Below are positions 1-12,755 of a stretch of DNA of 64,000 nt, piece by piece; position 1 is the first letter of the stretch; every line of letters begins with the position of its first letter. The notes below the pieces were generated by a model. It made no database searches, was not told the origin of the DNA, and was given only the letters and a program-made list of their open reading frames with translations. Source of the stretch: Usnea hakonensis (lineage: Eukaryota; Ascomycota; Lecanoromycetes; Lecanorales; Parmeliaceae); contig BLJB01000235.1 of the NCBI GenBank assembly GCA_013423325.1, positions 25,527 through 89,526 of the forward strand, written 5' to 3'. The translations under genes and the position numbers were made by a program.

Positions 1-476
1 ACGGGAGGTGTGCGAGGTGTGGCGATCGGTGAGCTGAGTCTGGAGTACGGCGGAGGGCTGGGGCTTTGGCTCGCAACCCTCTCATCTGGCCTTCTTGATT
101 CTTTGCTGAAGCTGGCACGGAAAGGACGGCGGAAGAAAGTAGGGGTGGTGTGATCTAACTCGTCGGGGCTGTCTTCGCTGGGCGCAGCAGCAGTGATTAA
201 CACATTGGGTGTTTCCTCGGATGCACGAGGAGGGCCTGTCAGCTCGCTGTGACTATCCTCAGAGGGAACAGCAGTCGAGTTGGCAGAATGAATGTCCGCG
301 TAGCTCCTTTTCCTCCCTTTGCCTTCTCGCAGGGTTTTGGATGGCGCTCGTTGAGATTGGTACTTCTCGTGATCCGAACTGGGAGCCAATTCGTCTGGGG
401 AGCTGTTGTAGGCCGGTGGTTCTTCCTTGGCTGGGCTGCTGACACGACGTCTTTTGGGATAGCGAGTAGATGGCAT
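1..476 (-). CDS. N-terminal part of an unidentified protein, runs off the window edge
   Basis: An uninterrupted frame starts at the ATG at 474-476 and continues past position 1, giving about 158 codons. The N-terminus reads MPSTRYPKRRRVSS, which contains a basic nuclear-localisation-like cluster. What follows is rich in Ser, Pro, Asp and Glu, with SP and SS patches, and looks disordered. No catalytic motif lies in the visible part, so I cannot name the protein. It is divergent from ISC1, with about 380 bp between the two starts. The start is the first ATG of the frame and no splice site is needed. A nuclear regulator with a disordered N-terminus would fit, but that is only an inference. Confidence 0.6.
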   Translation of the reverse strand, partial: MPSTRYPKRRRVSSPAKEEPPAYNSSPDELAPSSDHEKYQSQRAPSKTLREGKGRKRSYADIHSANSTAVPSEDSHSELTGPPRASEETPNVLITAAAPSEDSPDELDHTTPTFFRRPFRASFSKESRRPDERVASQSPSPPPYSRLSSPIATPRTPP

Positions 477-857
477 AGTTGAAGAGTCTAGAAGCCAATT
501 GATCTATGAAGTGATATCGCGTTTAGATCTAATCCCAAGACCCAGACCCAGAGACCCAAATCTCGGTAGCGCGACGTTCAGGTAGCGCGCTTCGGTATTG
601 AAACGAGTGCTAGGAGTATTACACGAAATTTACGACTATGTTCCCTATATATTTTCTGTATTTGTTGGGCTCTAACAGTCGTAATAAAAGTTTTGATTTC
701 GTCTTATTATTCAATGCCGACGTCTCCCTTGAGAGGACCACTTGGGTCATCATCTCACTCCTTTTGTTGACTTTGGACTAAGTACTCTAAACTTCGTACT
801 TCACATCTCTAGAGGGTCGCGAAAAGCAGATAAGAAACATAAAAGGCGTATAAGACT
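477..857. other. Divergent intergenic region, likely shared promoter
   Basis: This 381-bp stretch separates the start of the leftward partial gene from the ISC1 start. It has an AT-rich middle (around 640-710). I see no ORF or RNA gene in it. Its position makes it the promoter region of both genes. Confidence 0.4.
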
Positions 858-2294
858 ATGGCTAGTTCCTCCGAGGCGCCAACCACATTGAACATCTTGT
901 CCTATAACTGTCTGGGTCTCAAATATATCTCCTCTTACCGACGGGAACGATTGGCAGAAATTGGTAGAAAGCTTGCTCTAGCGAACCCTCTCCCCGAGAT
1001 TGTAGGTTTGCAAGAATGCTGGACCCAAGAAGACTACAAAAGTATTCGAAAACAAACCAAACATTTCCTTCCGTACGGTAAGTATTACTACAGTGGCATA
1101 TTTGGCGGCGGCCTTGCCATTCTGTCAAAATGGCCCATCGAGGAATCGAGTATGATTCGATATACTCTCAATGGTCGCCCTACCGCATTTTTCCGAGGGG
1201 ACTGGTTTGTTGGCAAAGGCGTTGCGTGTGCCAGGATCAGACTGGGTACTCGACTGAAAGACGTAGCCGAAGTTTTTTGTACGCATCTGCATGCGCCTTA
1301 CGAAAGTGAACCAAACGACTCATATTTATGTCACCGCACAGCTCAGGCCTGGGAAATTGCGAAGCTTATGCGTGGTGCTGTGGAAAGGGGCCACTTAGTA
1401 CTGGGATTAGGAGACTTTAATATGGTGCCTCTCTCGTTTGCCCATCAGCTGATCACTGGATACGCTTCCGTTCGAGATGCTTGGAGAGTGCTGCATCCAG
1501 ACTCTTCGCTCGGGCCTGCAAACGATGGTCTAGAACAGAAGAGAGGACGCGAGATCCCGACCGCTCTTTATAACCTGTCCGAAAACGGGACCACTTGTGA
1601 CAGTGTTCTCAACACTTGGCGGTGGAGTAAGGAGCAGCAAAAGAAGCAATACAAAGGTGAAAACATCGTCGTCAGTGACACTACCAAAGATCCACGAGCG
1701 AAGAGGCTTGACTACATATTCATTGGCAGCGGCAATAGCGACTCTCTGCCCTCGCTCAATAATAACAAATGGCACGTTCAAGATATCAAGGTTGGTATGA
1801 CCGAACCTCACCCTTCGATCGGATGCTCGTTGAGCGATCACTTCTCTGTCGAAGCGACTCTGTCACGAAGGGGAACGCCTGAAGAAACCCCTTCTGGCAC
1901 TTCCAAAGCGAGTTCTGGATTTCCTACAGTTCAATATTCAGATGCTGACTCTCTATCCATTCCAACGTACAATACAATCCTTTCTATGATCGAAACCTAC
2001 ACGCGCCGTGAGCACCACCAGCGCCTTTTCCGCCTTTCAAATTTTGGGATCTCTATTGTTGTTGCCATTGGCTGCTTCACTGCAACCTGGTGGTCACCAC
2101 GACCCTTTGTTGCATTTCTTTTGATCCTTCTTAGCACCCTTGGCTTCGGAGCAGGCGTAGTAGATGGTCTGATTGGAGGCCTGTTCATCGGATCTGAGCT
2201 CAGAGCTCTGAAAGAATTCAAGTGGGAGATTCAAAATGCGAAGGATATAGCTGAGGGCAGCCAACCAAATGGGGAAATCAAAACTCTTTCTTGA
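858..2294 (+). CDS. ISC1: Inositol phosphosphingolipid phospholipase C (neutral sphingomyelinase family)
   Basis: Intronless, 478 residues, close to the usual fungal Isc1 length. The enzyme hydrolyses inositol phosphosphingolipids to ceramides in ER and mitochondrial membranes. The sequence shows an endonuclease/exonuclease/phosphatase fold: ILSYNCLGLK (about 13-22), the metal-binding Glu in EIVGLQE (E53), THLHAP (142-147), GDFNMVP with D186/N188, and the catalytic SDHF (D327, H328). The P-loop-like GDWFVGK (114-120) typical of Isc1 is present. Two closely spaced hydrophobic helices near residues 393-445 match the C-terminal membrane anchor of the family. The start gives the expected short lead before the first beta strand. 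Convergent with UBR1. Confidence 0.93.
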   Translation: MASSSEAPTTLNILSYNCLGLKYISSYRRERLAEIGRKLALANPLPEIVGLQECWTQEDYKSIRKQTKHFLPYGKYYYSGIFGGGLAILSKWPIEESSMIRYTLNGRPTAFFRGDWFVGKGVACARIRLGTRLKDVAEVFCTHLHAPYESEPNDSYLCHRTAQAWEIAKLMRGAVERGHLVLGLGDFNMVPLSFAHQLITGYASVRDAWRVLHPDSSLGPANDGLEQKRGREIPTALYNLSENGTTCDSVLNTWRWSKEQQKKQYKGENIVVSDTTKDPRAKRLDYIFIGSGNSDSLPSLNNNKWHVQDIKVGMTEPHPSIGCSLSDHFSVEATLSRRGTPEETPSGTSKASSGFPTVQYSDADSLSIPTYNTILSMIETYTRREHHQRLFRLSNFGISIVVAIGCFTATWWSPRPFVAFLLILLSTLGFGAGVVDGLIGGLFIGSELRALKEFKWEIQNAKDIAEGSQPNGEIKTLS

Positions 2295-3758
2295 TACGCG
2301 GACTTCGTCTGCGAAGTTTTCCTGCACGGCTGTACGACCGCCTTGGCCTGGAGTAACATCACCGGAAAGGCGCGGTCCTCTTTCGTCAATGACCATTCCT
2401 CTCTATTCAGTCACATATGCCTTTTCACCCGTCATCAATGCTAGAAAAACGTTAGATTTTGCTTTCCTTAACAGCGTTGTCTCCAAAAAAAAAAAATTTT
2501 GGCGCCAATGACAGTAGCCCCTGATAGGAAAACTTTGTGCATCAAATTTGCACCTTTCACAGCCGGCTCTGCCCTCGTCCTCTGCTCATTCCGCGCCTCT
2601 TCCCCATCTCTCAGAGGTTTGACGATTTTCACGAACCCTCTATTCGTCTCTCTTCTTCTTGGAAATTATTTCACTACGATACATCAGGTGCAAGCCTTTT
2701 CTTCCCTGGCAGGACTAGATTTGCAGAGATTTGGCACAACCAATTTTCGAGCTCAATCCGCTCGAAATGCGCGACATATGGCGGGCGGCGTCGGTGGATT
2801 GAACGCCTCCTTCTCATGCAGAAAAGGATGTATCCTCGTTCCCAGATTCCTGCATGGTGAAGTCTTGATGCGCCAGCTCTGCAAAAGTTAAGAGCAGAGC
2901 TCCGTATCCTAATGCTTATGCGTGGGACCGCCGGAATTTTGAGGAGACGTGGTCTTACCGAGAATGTGGATGACGCCAAAGTGCTCAAAGTGTAGGGAAC
3001 CATTCCCGGGAGGGGAAAGTCAATGCCTCGATGGGTACGAGTGGGCATGTCAGGAGGCTAGGGAAGTTACGATCTTCATGGATTAGTGAACAGAATTGGT
3101 CGATGGATGTTCAGTCTTTTGGCGTCGTTATTCCTTCCTCGACGACGTCATTTAATTACTTTTAGGGGAAATCAGCAAATGTTGGCTGTAACTTGCCGCA
3201 TAAACGCTTCCATCTATTTATGGCATCTATATCTTACATGAGGCTGCGGCTTACGTCTTCTTCAATAGAGGAAAATCTCGAGCAGCAGATGGTCACCTGA
3301 ACAGTTCATACCAGCTTTTGAGAAAGAAAAAATCTGGTACTCTAAACACTGCACTCACTACACGCAAGGGTAGGTTGAAAGCTGGAATTGAGTGGTCGTC
3401 GAAAGCATGTGTTCTGGTAACGAACCTCTGTACTGAACCAGTATCCAGAATACAGAAGAGATTGAAAGGGAATAAAACGAAAGGAAAAGAGGGAAGAGGG
3501 GCACAGAGAGAGGAAGAAATCAAAGAAAAAAGAAAAAAGAAAACGCCACCTGCGCAAGAAGGTTTTATCTTAATTCGTACACTGCTTATGGACTTCACAG
3601 TGGTATACTTGACCAATGAGGAGAACACGCCTTCATGGCATCATCCTTTATCCCCGCAGGGCGGACCAACGCACATCCGCATCACACTTTCCCTTGAACT
3701 TCATCGCTGCAAAAACTGCCCAACCATATCGAAAGAATTTCGGGGCACCTTGGTCTCA
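2295..3758. other. Convergent intergenic region, no gene recognised
   Basis: This 1.46-kb stretch between the ISC1 and UBR1 stops holds several overlapping open frames on both strands (for example 2499-2891, 2674-3048, 3318-3854). None has a recognisable domain, and they include an A12 run at 2487-2498 and a purine-rich stretch near 3460-3550. I see no convincing coding or RNA gene. Confidence 0.4.
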
Positions 3759-6700
3759 TCACACGGTCTCCCAACCCCCATTATTGATATCCGCCTCCAA
3801 CTTCCTCGCAATCATAGTCGGAATACCCTGCTGCAACCAGACATTTCTATATAGTGAATCATATCTCTTCTGGTTGAGGAGTAACTGCCGGCCACGCCTA
3901 AGTCCAGCATCTGGCTCACCATATCGGTCCAGGTAAGGCGCAGGATTGAAGCTTCCGTTCTTGTTATGGAGATAAAGCACGCAGCATTTTCGTATGTTGA
4001 GGAAGAGACCTGTGTCGATGCCGCACCTATCTAGCGTATCAGACCTTCATTGCACGCTAAGAAGAACCATTGGAAGAAACAGAGTATTTTACGTACTTTT
4101 GCATATGCTGGTTGCAACCACCCTTGCCATCTTTCTGACAGCATGAAGCTTGGCTGCAGAACATATCACCGCAGAAGAGACACAAAGCTGGATCTTCCAA
4201 TCTCTTTCCGGTAGTCGGACAACGACGTCGGGACACCTCGTATATTAGCGTGTCGAACTGCTTTGGTAAGCCAATCAACTCGAAGATCGCTGGATGCCCT
4301 GGTCTCAGGCTCTGGTACGCTGATTGTTCCAGCAGCTGATAATCATTCGACTGTATTATGGGATGACTTCGCATAGCCACATGATGGCCTTCATGCCATT
4401 GCCAATGCTGGACCCACCCAGCGATGATCGAATTTTGGATTGAGAGCCCGTTGTTGGCGCCGTCATTTACAGAAGCAAGCATACTCACTAGAGATGGCAG
4501 ATTCAAGACTTTCGTAAGCCGATCAAGCTCTGGTTCATCAATATCTGCAAGTCCTGTATCGGGATAGTCAACACCATACCGCACGTTCAGCAGGATGACG
4601 GTTTTCCGCAGGAACGTAAGGGCGTAAGCGGCAATAGCTTTATACAATATCACATAGTCTTGTTGTTTCTGATTACCACTAGTCATAAAACTCTCATTTG
4701 CATCATGTTGTGTCGGTACGGGCCATGGAGGAGAGGAAAAGATCCGAATCTGCGCCAGAAAGTCCCGAAGTGTGTGAACGGCTTTCGGGGTAATACTGCC
4801 CTCAATGGGGTTTTGGGTCCTGGAACGCCATTCTTCTATAGTGCTTGGAGCTGCTGTCAGATGTAGCGCCACCTTGACGATCTCTAGCAGATAGCATAGG
4901 CGGACAATGTGATGAAGGTTCAAATTGAAAGCGGGGACTAAAAAGACAGAGCATTCGGCAAGAAACACGAAGGAATCTTGCGAGAGCGCAGACGGCCATC
5001 GAGTATTGATGACATTCCTTGGCTCATCCCCACTAATTTGGGGATGGCCAACGAAAAGCTGCAATAATTGGCGGTGAGTAGTCTCCGAGAATTCGCGCGC
5101 CGGTGTGTTTGTGCCGGCGTTGCGTATGCCTCCAATCGCAATGTAGGACGACGTGCTCTCTGATAAGATTCGGAGGTGGGTCACTACAGAAGGGGCGATT
5201 TTCTCTAACAGTGTAGATCCGGGTTGGGACGCCACGCCTCTGTGAGCAATTTCCGTAGCTGAAATGCTATTCCCAAACGCTTTGGCTAATGTGTCAATAT
5301 TGCCCAGATCCTCTACCGATCTACCCAACGCGTCCGAGCTGTATGGAAATAGAGAAGGTAGCTCGTTCGCCTTGATAGTCTCTCGGAGGCGGTTATAGAT
5401 GGAAATGAGTTCGTCAATCGGTAGGACGTCTGTAGGGATTGGATGGCTTGTCTTTATCATTGACATGTTTGAGTTCTCCTGAGGAGGAACCCGTCCCGGC
5501 ACGGAATTTTTACTGGATTCCTGTGGGGTTGTAGGAGACGTGAGGGGCGTTTGTAAAAGGGCCGTAAGTTTGCTCCCTAAAGGGGGTATCACAGCCTCAG
5601 AAGTATAGTTGACGAAAAGCTCCTGGTGGCAATTGCTACCAGATCGACTCCCTTCACGCTTGTAGAATCGGGAGACGGTCAAGCCAACACCTGAAGACAG
5701 CCAATCCTGGAAAGCAGTGTCCGTGTAAAGGGGACCAGGATATGTTTCCTCCTTTCCCCTCCAAATGATGGGTAGAAATGTGTTACCTAAGGCTTTGCAA
5801 AGAGGACAGACGAACTCTTTTCGTTTGACCCGTTCTGGATGGTTTCTGGCCACTTGATGATGCTGTCGACGAGCGGTTGCGGAGCAGTACAAGTCAAAGC
5901 ATGAGTAATGCATGATATGGCCGCAGCCGACGGAGACTGGGCCTCTAGATGCGAGCGATGGTGGGAAACCTTTGCCGAGGCCTTGATGCTCTGATACGAC
6001 CTTATTGCCGCTGGGTGTAAGCTTTGTGACGTTCCTGCGATTCTGGCTCGCGACGCCAAAGGGTCGGATGCTGTCCGCCGCGCGATCTAGGCTAGTGGGG
6101 GTGGACAAAACTTCGCCGAAGAAGTCAGGGTCTTTGATATCTGTTTGATGAAAGACATTACTGCTTGCCAGTAGGGCGAACGTGCCATACAGTCGAGTAT
6201 CATTGGTTTCCTCTTGACAAAGGATACAATTGCCTGTTGGATATTTCCAGATCTTCCTTTGCTCTTCAGCACCACTTGTGACAATCGAATCCAGTTCGTC
6301 TACGTCAACGTTACCCCATTCCGTAATATCTTGATTATTCAAAAAATTCTGTTGCTGTTGCTGGAACTGTGCCATAACCCTTGCTTGTCTATCAAGAGCT
6401 TGCTGCTTCCTGAGTTCTCGACTTTGCCGTTCCCTTGCTTCCTGGTCTCCATCTAGAGGTGTCCTCGGTGACTCGAAACCCAGTCTGTCAAGAGGAAGTG
6501 ATGGAGGGTTCCTTCCTTTTGAGTAGAGTGACGATACGACCGTCTCGTAAACACGAGGTTTACGTTGTTGGATCCTGTGCAAGATTAGACGGATTTTGGG
6601 GTGGCAGCCTTTGATATTGTCGCTTTCTAACATTTTGACTAAAATATCGAAAATGGTAGAGCCTAGCTCAGAATTCTTTTGAAGTACGTTGAGGACGAAC

Positions 6701-9700
6701 GATGGAGATGGATCCATCCCGTCAGGTTCATTGTCATCACTTGTGTCATCTTCGAGCACAGCAGCAAGTACCAAATGGAGGACGACTTGAAGATAGGCTT
6801 CAATTCTGGTATTTGGAGTTTGTGACGATAGATGAGGATGCGAGTGGTGCGCCAATGAATAGTAGATTATCTGAGCAAACAGCGGTGTGCTGGTGAAAGC
6901 GGACAAGTTCGAGAAGATTCCGGAGTCGATTGGCCGCAACTTGGGCTCTAAAACAATTTCCGCCTCAGGCTTGCCTAATCTTTTCGCCATCCATACGCGG
7001 TACGCATGTTCAGCCTCATCGCGCTGGTTTTTGGTGTAATGCGCAGTGTAGGGGTCAATGTCAGAAAGGTGTTCTCGCTTGAGCTCAAAAGATCCTGAGT
7101 CTGAGAGACCCTCAGGTGCTCTATAATTGGTCATTTCTTCAAGAATCTCTCTGAAGTCCTCGAGATCTGTGGACCTATCGGTAAGTCCCAAGCGACTGTT
7201 GAGATCAGAGAATGAAAGGGGCTTGAAACAAAGTATGTGTGCGATGTCTCGACGAATGGCGAGTGCCTGCGCAGGTTTGTCTCCTTCCACTGGTTGCAAT
7301 GAGGTCCGATCACTCAACAAGACAATGAGCAGATGAATGAAATCTTCCGACACGTCGAGTTGCTGAGACGCTTCATACCCAAGACGAGTAACATAATTGC
7401 CTCTCATCCAGTCATTCATGCCGAACCGATCAATTATTGAAGCTAGGACTCTGCTAGGATTGCAAATGACCATGGCAGTCTGGAGCAAAAAAATGTCTCG
7501 ATGGTGTCCAAAGTCTCGAAGTGACACTCCCCGGTAGGTGCCCATCTGGTGTCGGAGACTCAACCCATTGCGTACCCACATGCCAGTTTTCATTTGAGCC
7601 AGCCACGCACAAACCCGGAGCGGAAAATCAAAAAGAGCCATCAGATAGCTCTCCGGATCATGATCGGGGATCAAAGCTTTGTACGGGGGTGCTTCCTTTA
7701 GCTCTTTAGGGGTAAATTGCAGCAAGCTCCTCATATCTTGCTCCGGCTTCTTCTTTGCAACATCGACTAACCAAGATAGAGTGTAATGTAGTGCGTGATG
7801 GAAGCTGATGGGTTCCGCCTCAACCACAAAATCAACAACCGTGTGGCGTATTTCAAGATCTTTTTGTCTGTTTTCGAAAGAGGACGGGCTGTTTTCGAAG
7901 TAAAAGGGATCAAGTGCCTTGAAATGGGTTTCGGCCTTAATCTCAGCCTGATCAAATCGAACACGCTCTCCTCCAACGGAGTTGACGATCGTGGCTTTCG
8001 CAACAATCCTTATCACTCGAGATAAACTCGAATTTCCTTCTCCGTCCCGCCAACGAAATGATTCTGCAAACTGACGGCAAAGTCTATTGATCTCCTTGGT
8101 CATTAGAGAGGCACCAATCCACACATCGTTTTCATATTCAACGTGATCCCCCACGGCTCTCACATTTGGGCAAATACCCTGGGGTAGTCTAATGAGGTCA
8201 AGAAATTGAAACGCATATCTTTCTTGAGTACGAAACTTTTCTTGTACCGAGTCCACATCGAAAAGATGCTTCAAATCTCCAAAAAAGTGATACATCCTGC
8301 GGTTTGCGACCGAGCCAGCATCAAATGCCAGAGTCTCGTGTATGGCGACATCCCAAGGGTGGCCTACCTGGCGGTGTGTGAGGAATGTGTAGAGAGTAGC
8401 GAAAAGATTGGTAAGAATGTTCGCTCGCTCAACAAGTTCGTCAGCGATCGATGGTGTGGTGAGCATCTGAAGAGAAAGATTGACAATAGAATGGTCTGGT
8501 TCCCTATCTGCGATAAGATAAAGTTGCGCAAGTAGAGTGTACAATCCAGCAAATCGCAAACCCAAGATTCGTTTGAATTGGGGTATCGACACCACAGTAC
8601 TGATATACAAATCTCGAAGGCCAATCCGGGCTATCTTCCAGAGCCTCAGATCAAAGAGCAAAAGCCAGTCCAAACGGACACGTTGGCGTAAGTCCTCATG
8701 TAAAGGCACCGCTTCCTTTGATGCATAACCTTCAGGCTGTTCCAGCCAGTAAGCTGGTGGACGACTTGGCAACTTTTTCCGCAACGACCAAGGTGTTGGT
8801 GGAATCTCGAACGCTGCCCTGGATACGAGTGGAATTGTGAGCATTGACTCGTTGCCTATGTTTTGTTCTGTAGAGAATGCCCGTAGGACTTGTTGGGGCG
8901 GCGCTGGCGGTGGAGGCGGCGGCGGTGGATAGCCCGCGTAAGTAGCCTCAGACACTTCGGTCTCATCCTCCATTTCTCCTGGATTACGCATGTCGTCATC
9001 GGTATCGTTGGTGCCAACATCCAGTTCAGCCATAACATCCAAGTCCATCTGCTCTGTCTCCAATTCCATGTCCTCTTCGTTAGCTTGGCTCTCGCGGTCC
9101 TCATCCCCCTCATCATTGTCCATATCGATCGTTAGTGCATCTGAATCGCTGTCTTGAGGGGGTACTGCGAATCGTTCGGGAATCAAGATACCGCCACGAC
9201 GGGCTGCTGAGGATGCTACAGCTTCACTAATAGAAGCTGACTCAACAATCTCATGGTCGTCCAAGCCACTCATCCCAACCCACTTATTAAAGGCTACGCT
9301 TCCTGTGCGCCAGGTCTTCAGCAATTCCTCGCATACAGTATATCGTAGAATGTCGTGGTCCTCGCCAACACTACAGCCGGCGATGTTCCCAAGCCATTCA
9401 ATGATGGTGCCGCACATTTGTTCACGAAAAGTATCCCGGGATGACCGTATGGTCACTGTGATCTTGATATGTTCAATTATCTTGGCCACCTTCAGCAAGC
9501 TGTTGAGGTCCCGTGAGTAGTCGACGACACTACGTCCCACGTCATTAGTTTCAATGGCTTTGTCTTCGCCGAATTTTTTCGTAGCCTTGCAGGCTCTCGC
9601 TACTTGCTGTTTAACCTCGTCTACTGTATGCTTCTCGTCGTTCCATAACAGCAAAGCAAACTCTGGGTCTGGATCTTCTGACTCCTCGTACCATTTCGAA

Positions 9701-10365
9701 TTTAAGTAGGACTGCCGCTCATCCTGCCTAATGATGTCTTCTTTCTTCTCAAGCCGTAAATTCTCCGGCGAACATGAAATGACATCGCAAAGGTAGTCCA
9801 TAGCTCGACCTATAGTCATCTTGATACTCTCAATCAATTCTTCTGGAAGATTTGGCGCTTGCCGTTGTTTCCCAGCCGTTACGGACGCGTCTGCTGTGTG
9901 TATGGCACACTTGACTGGAATTTTCCAAGCTTCGTCATCCCCACAATCACAGCAGCCAGAATTCCCCGTAGATATATGCTGACTGACAAGGTGACCCGTA
10001 TGCTCCGAAGCTTCGAAGCAGCGAGTGCAAAGGACACACGTCTCATCCGAGGTGCATGTTTTGCATCGGTAAGTAGCATCGCCACCTTTGAATATATGAC
10101 CGCAAGCCTTGCCCCTGGCTGCTTCACTGTACTCCGATCCTTCTACCATATCTTGAGCATCCCGAAGGTCCCAGTCATCTCCAGCCTTTGGGACCTTGCC
10201 TCCAAAAAGAACCCTTAGATAGTCGTCATTTTCGGCGACAAGCGAGTTGAAGAGTGCTCGCTGAAGTGACTGGCTGGCGCTCTTCGTATAGCGATACTCA
10301 TGCTCATGAGGAAGGTCTCGAAGAACATAGCACAAATGTCGCTCTCGATTTGTCAGTAACATCAT
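3759..10365 (-). CDS. UBR1: N-recognin E3 ubiquitin ligase
   Basis: Two exons, 10365-4097 and 4026-3759, with a 70-bp intron (donor GTACGT, acceptor ATAG), giving about 2,178 residues. The second exon is needed: it supplies the conserved tail (FLNIRKCCVLYLHNKNG and onward to GGWETV) that the long first frame lacks. UBR1 recognises N-degrons and ubiquitinates the substrate. Visible domains are the UBR box at about 86-157 (Cys/His-rich, from KACGHIFKGGD), a ClpS-like adaptor segment at about 235-320 (LLLWNDEKHTV), a large helical middle, and a RING-type zinc site in the last third (CILCQEE, then HIMHYSCFDLYC and FVCPLCKALGN). The C-terminal autoinhibitory zinc region follows (CLFCGDMFC). A Glu/Asp-rich stretch with a short poly-Pro run lies near 410-500. 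MM at the start leaves two possible initiators. Confidence 0.95.
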
Positions 10366-11675
10366 GAAAGGTACTGCTCCATTGCTGTAGCGACAGTGGC
10401 TTCAGGAATTGTCACAGATGAAGGTGGAAGGGACCGAGCCGAGATTGCAGTCTTTACTCCCTTCGTGTAAGTGCTCGACATATGGAAAAGGGGAGACGGC
10501 GACATACAAGTAGGATCAGATTTCGTCTGGAATCAACGAACCCGTTTCCAGCGAAAGCATAAATCACCAGGAAAGACTTCTGTCCAGGCAAGTTCTATCC
10601 TCCGGTTATCTTAGACAAAACCTTCTGAAAAAGCCCGAATCAGAGAGTTTCGGATTTATTGATGTGGAAGATAATCTAAGGAGGGGCACGATGGGAAATG
10701 AAATAGATTATAAAGTACACTTCAATGCCAAGATGTTTGTTTCATGACGGCCAGTGAAAAAGGCCATGCTTGGAATTCAGCTACAGTGGTCTTCTAACTT
10801 TGGCAGCCTGTTTGGTTTCGAAATTCTGCTCTCTGTAGCTATGCCACATCTTGCACCCGAAAGGAGTGTTTTCAAGACGACACAACATCTATCTCAAAAG
10901 CGGAGACAAGTCTTCGCGCCAAACCGATTCGTGCTCTCCTCCTCGTATATGGCTGCAACAGCGCGCCTCATTCCTCCTCACTCTCCACGTACTTATGTCG
11001 TATGTCCTTCCATTGCCGCTGATTCAAATTATCAGCCGCTACCTCAGAAAAGACAAAAGACAGCCATCTACTAACTCCTTTGTTGGTCCAATCCCAGTAC
11101 TTCGTCAGAGCTTGATCAAACCCACTTGCCCAACGTCTATCAGCACTGATTTCTCTTGTCAATACTTCGTCGTGTTCTCTTACATCTCGAACGCGAAGGC
11201 TCCGCCAAACACAGCGGACAAAAAAACAACATTTCGTCGGAATATGGAGCTGCCTGAGTATTAGTCAAAGCTTCCGCTCTAGAGTTTACAAAGACTTGCT
11301 TGTAAAGGCCGCTAGCAATCTGGCGGAACAACAATTAGCTTGTCAGCGTACCTTACAGATGGCTCTTGAATTGCTTACACCAGCCATCGTAATGATCGTA
11401 CCCAATTTGCAGCCTAGTGTAGGAGGGTAGGAGAATTGTTGTGCGAGACGAAGATTGATTTTTGGATGGGCCGCCCGGGCGGCGAAGAGACAATGCCGTT
11501 TGGTCAACCGTAGGCCGCTGCTGCGCCAATTGAACATTCAATCTCCCCTCAACACACAATTCAATGGCTGACTGTCTTGCTTGACCACGAACATGAGGAT
11601 CAAATTGATGCCCTCGAGGCCACAGGGTACTTCAGCTCCTTAATTGCTCATCGTTTGCTTCATTACAGAGCAGCA
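10366..11675. other. Divergent intergenic region between UBR1 and PYM
   Basis: About 1.3 kb without a recognised gene. It contains the upstream regions of both UBR1 and PYM. A pyrimidine-rich acceptor-like CATTACAG at 11662-11669, just before the PYM ATG, suggests a 5'-UTR intron for PYM. Short frames here have no recognisable features. Confidence 0.4.
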
Positions 11676-12335
11676 ATGCCGATATCTCAGCCCTCTATGC
11701 CTCGTTCCGGTATCCTTACCACCCCCACAGGTGATCGGCACATTCCTCCTTCAACACGCGCCGATGGTTCCCTTCGGAAAGAAATCAAGATACGCCCTGG
11801 TTATAAGCCTCCTGAAGATGTCGAAGTCTACAAAAACAGGACAGCAGAAGCATGGAAGACAAGAGGTAGTGGCGGTGTTCCTGGCGCCGAGGGGTTGAAG
11901 GAATCAGAGGATGTGGTGTCAAGCCCGGGAAAGAATGCCAAGAGGAGAGAAGCGAGGAGGAAAGCGAAGGCTACCGAGGGCGATGAAGAAAAAGAGAGTC
12001 TCGCGAATGTAAACCTACAGGTGGAAGAAAACGGCCAGCCCAGCACGGACTCAAAGCCAGCGGCAGGACTTGATTGGAGAATAGCAGGCTCTCCACAGTC
12101 TCAGGAGCCTCAGCCTGAGGTGGATCCAGAGGTAGAAAAGGAGAAGCAGGTGCGGAACTTGAAGAAGAAATTACGGCAAGCAAGAGAACTGCGAGAGAAG
12201 AAGGACAAAGGAGAGAATTTGCTCCCTGAGCAGTTCGAGAAAGTTATCAAAATTCAGGAGCTCATACGACAACTGGACAGTCTAGGTTTTGACAGTGATG
12301 GTGCCAACAAAGCAAAAGATGTGCGATGGGAATGA
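11676..12335 (+). CDS. pym1: PYM, partner of the Y14-Mago exon junction complex
   Basis: The start is placed at the internal Met (MPISQPSMPRSG), because the frame upstream of it does not look like the family and a splice acceptor precedes it; 219 residues. The N-terminus carries the PYM (WIBG) domain: GILTTPTGDRHIPPSTR, then IRPGYKPPEDVEVYKNR and an EAWKTRG motif, about residues 9-70. In other eukaryotes this part binds Mago-Y14 and disassembles exon junction complexes on ribosomes. A Lys/Arg/Glu-rich middle leads to a predicted coiled coil near the C-terminus (about 150-205), as is usual for fungal PYM. No introns inside the coding part. Convergent with HEM14. Confidence 0.88.
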   Translation: MPISQPSMPRSGILTTPTGDRHIPPSTRADGSLRKEIKIRPGYKPPEDVEVYKNRTAEAWKTRGSGGVPGAEGLKESEDVVSSPGKNAKRREARRKAKATEGDEEKESLANVNLQVEENGQPSTDSKPAAGLDWRIAGSPQSQEPQPEVDPEVEKEKQVRNLKKKLRQARELREKKDKGENLLPEQFEKVIKIQELIRQLDSLGFDSDGANKAKDVRWE

Positions 12336-12755
12336 TCCATGAGTGATGTTGTTGAGGCGTTCAGAAGGAAAAGGTTTTGAAAAGAACAAGGCGGCATTTC
12401 CTGCACTGGCTCTTCTAGCGAATATACCCTTGCGGATGCTGGACAATATCTACATCGAGTTTGTTGAACCAAGAAACGAACGCAATACAAGAGCTCTGCT
12501 ATCACTGTTGATGACACATTGCCCAGCCTCTATATCGCCACAGCCGTCAATATCTGTCCTCTGTACCTTTCGTTGCAGCTACTGCGACGTGCTCTTCTGG
12601 TCCACTCGTCGCTGTAGAACTTAATCACCTCCATCACCTCCCAGAAAGAAAGACTGCCCCTCGAGACACGAGTCCTAATGACGTGAGCATCAAGTCATGA
12701 GTCTGTTCATTACAAAGTTGTGAACAGACGGTATCTAGAGTCTTGCTGATTAGAC
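12336..12755. other. Convergent intergenic region
   Basis: 420 bp between the stops of PYM and HEM14. Short frames only; I see nothing else in it. Confidence 0.4.

Noticed and set aside
2499..3854. Frames of 107-178 codons between ISC1 and UBR1
   Set aside because: Overlapping on both strands, no domain, low-complexity stretches; chance frames are the simpler explanation.
4057..10365. UBR1 as a single-exon gene ending at 4057
   Set aside because: A 70-bp intron leads to an exon at 4026-3759 that encodes the conserved UBR1 C-terminus.
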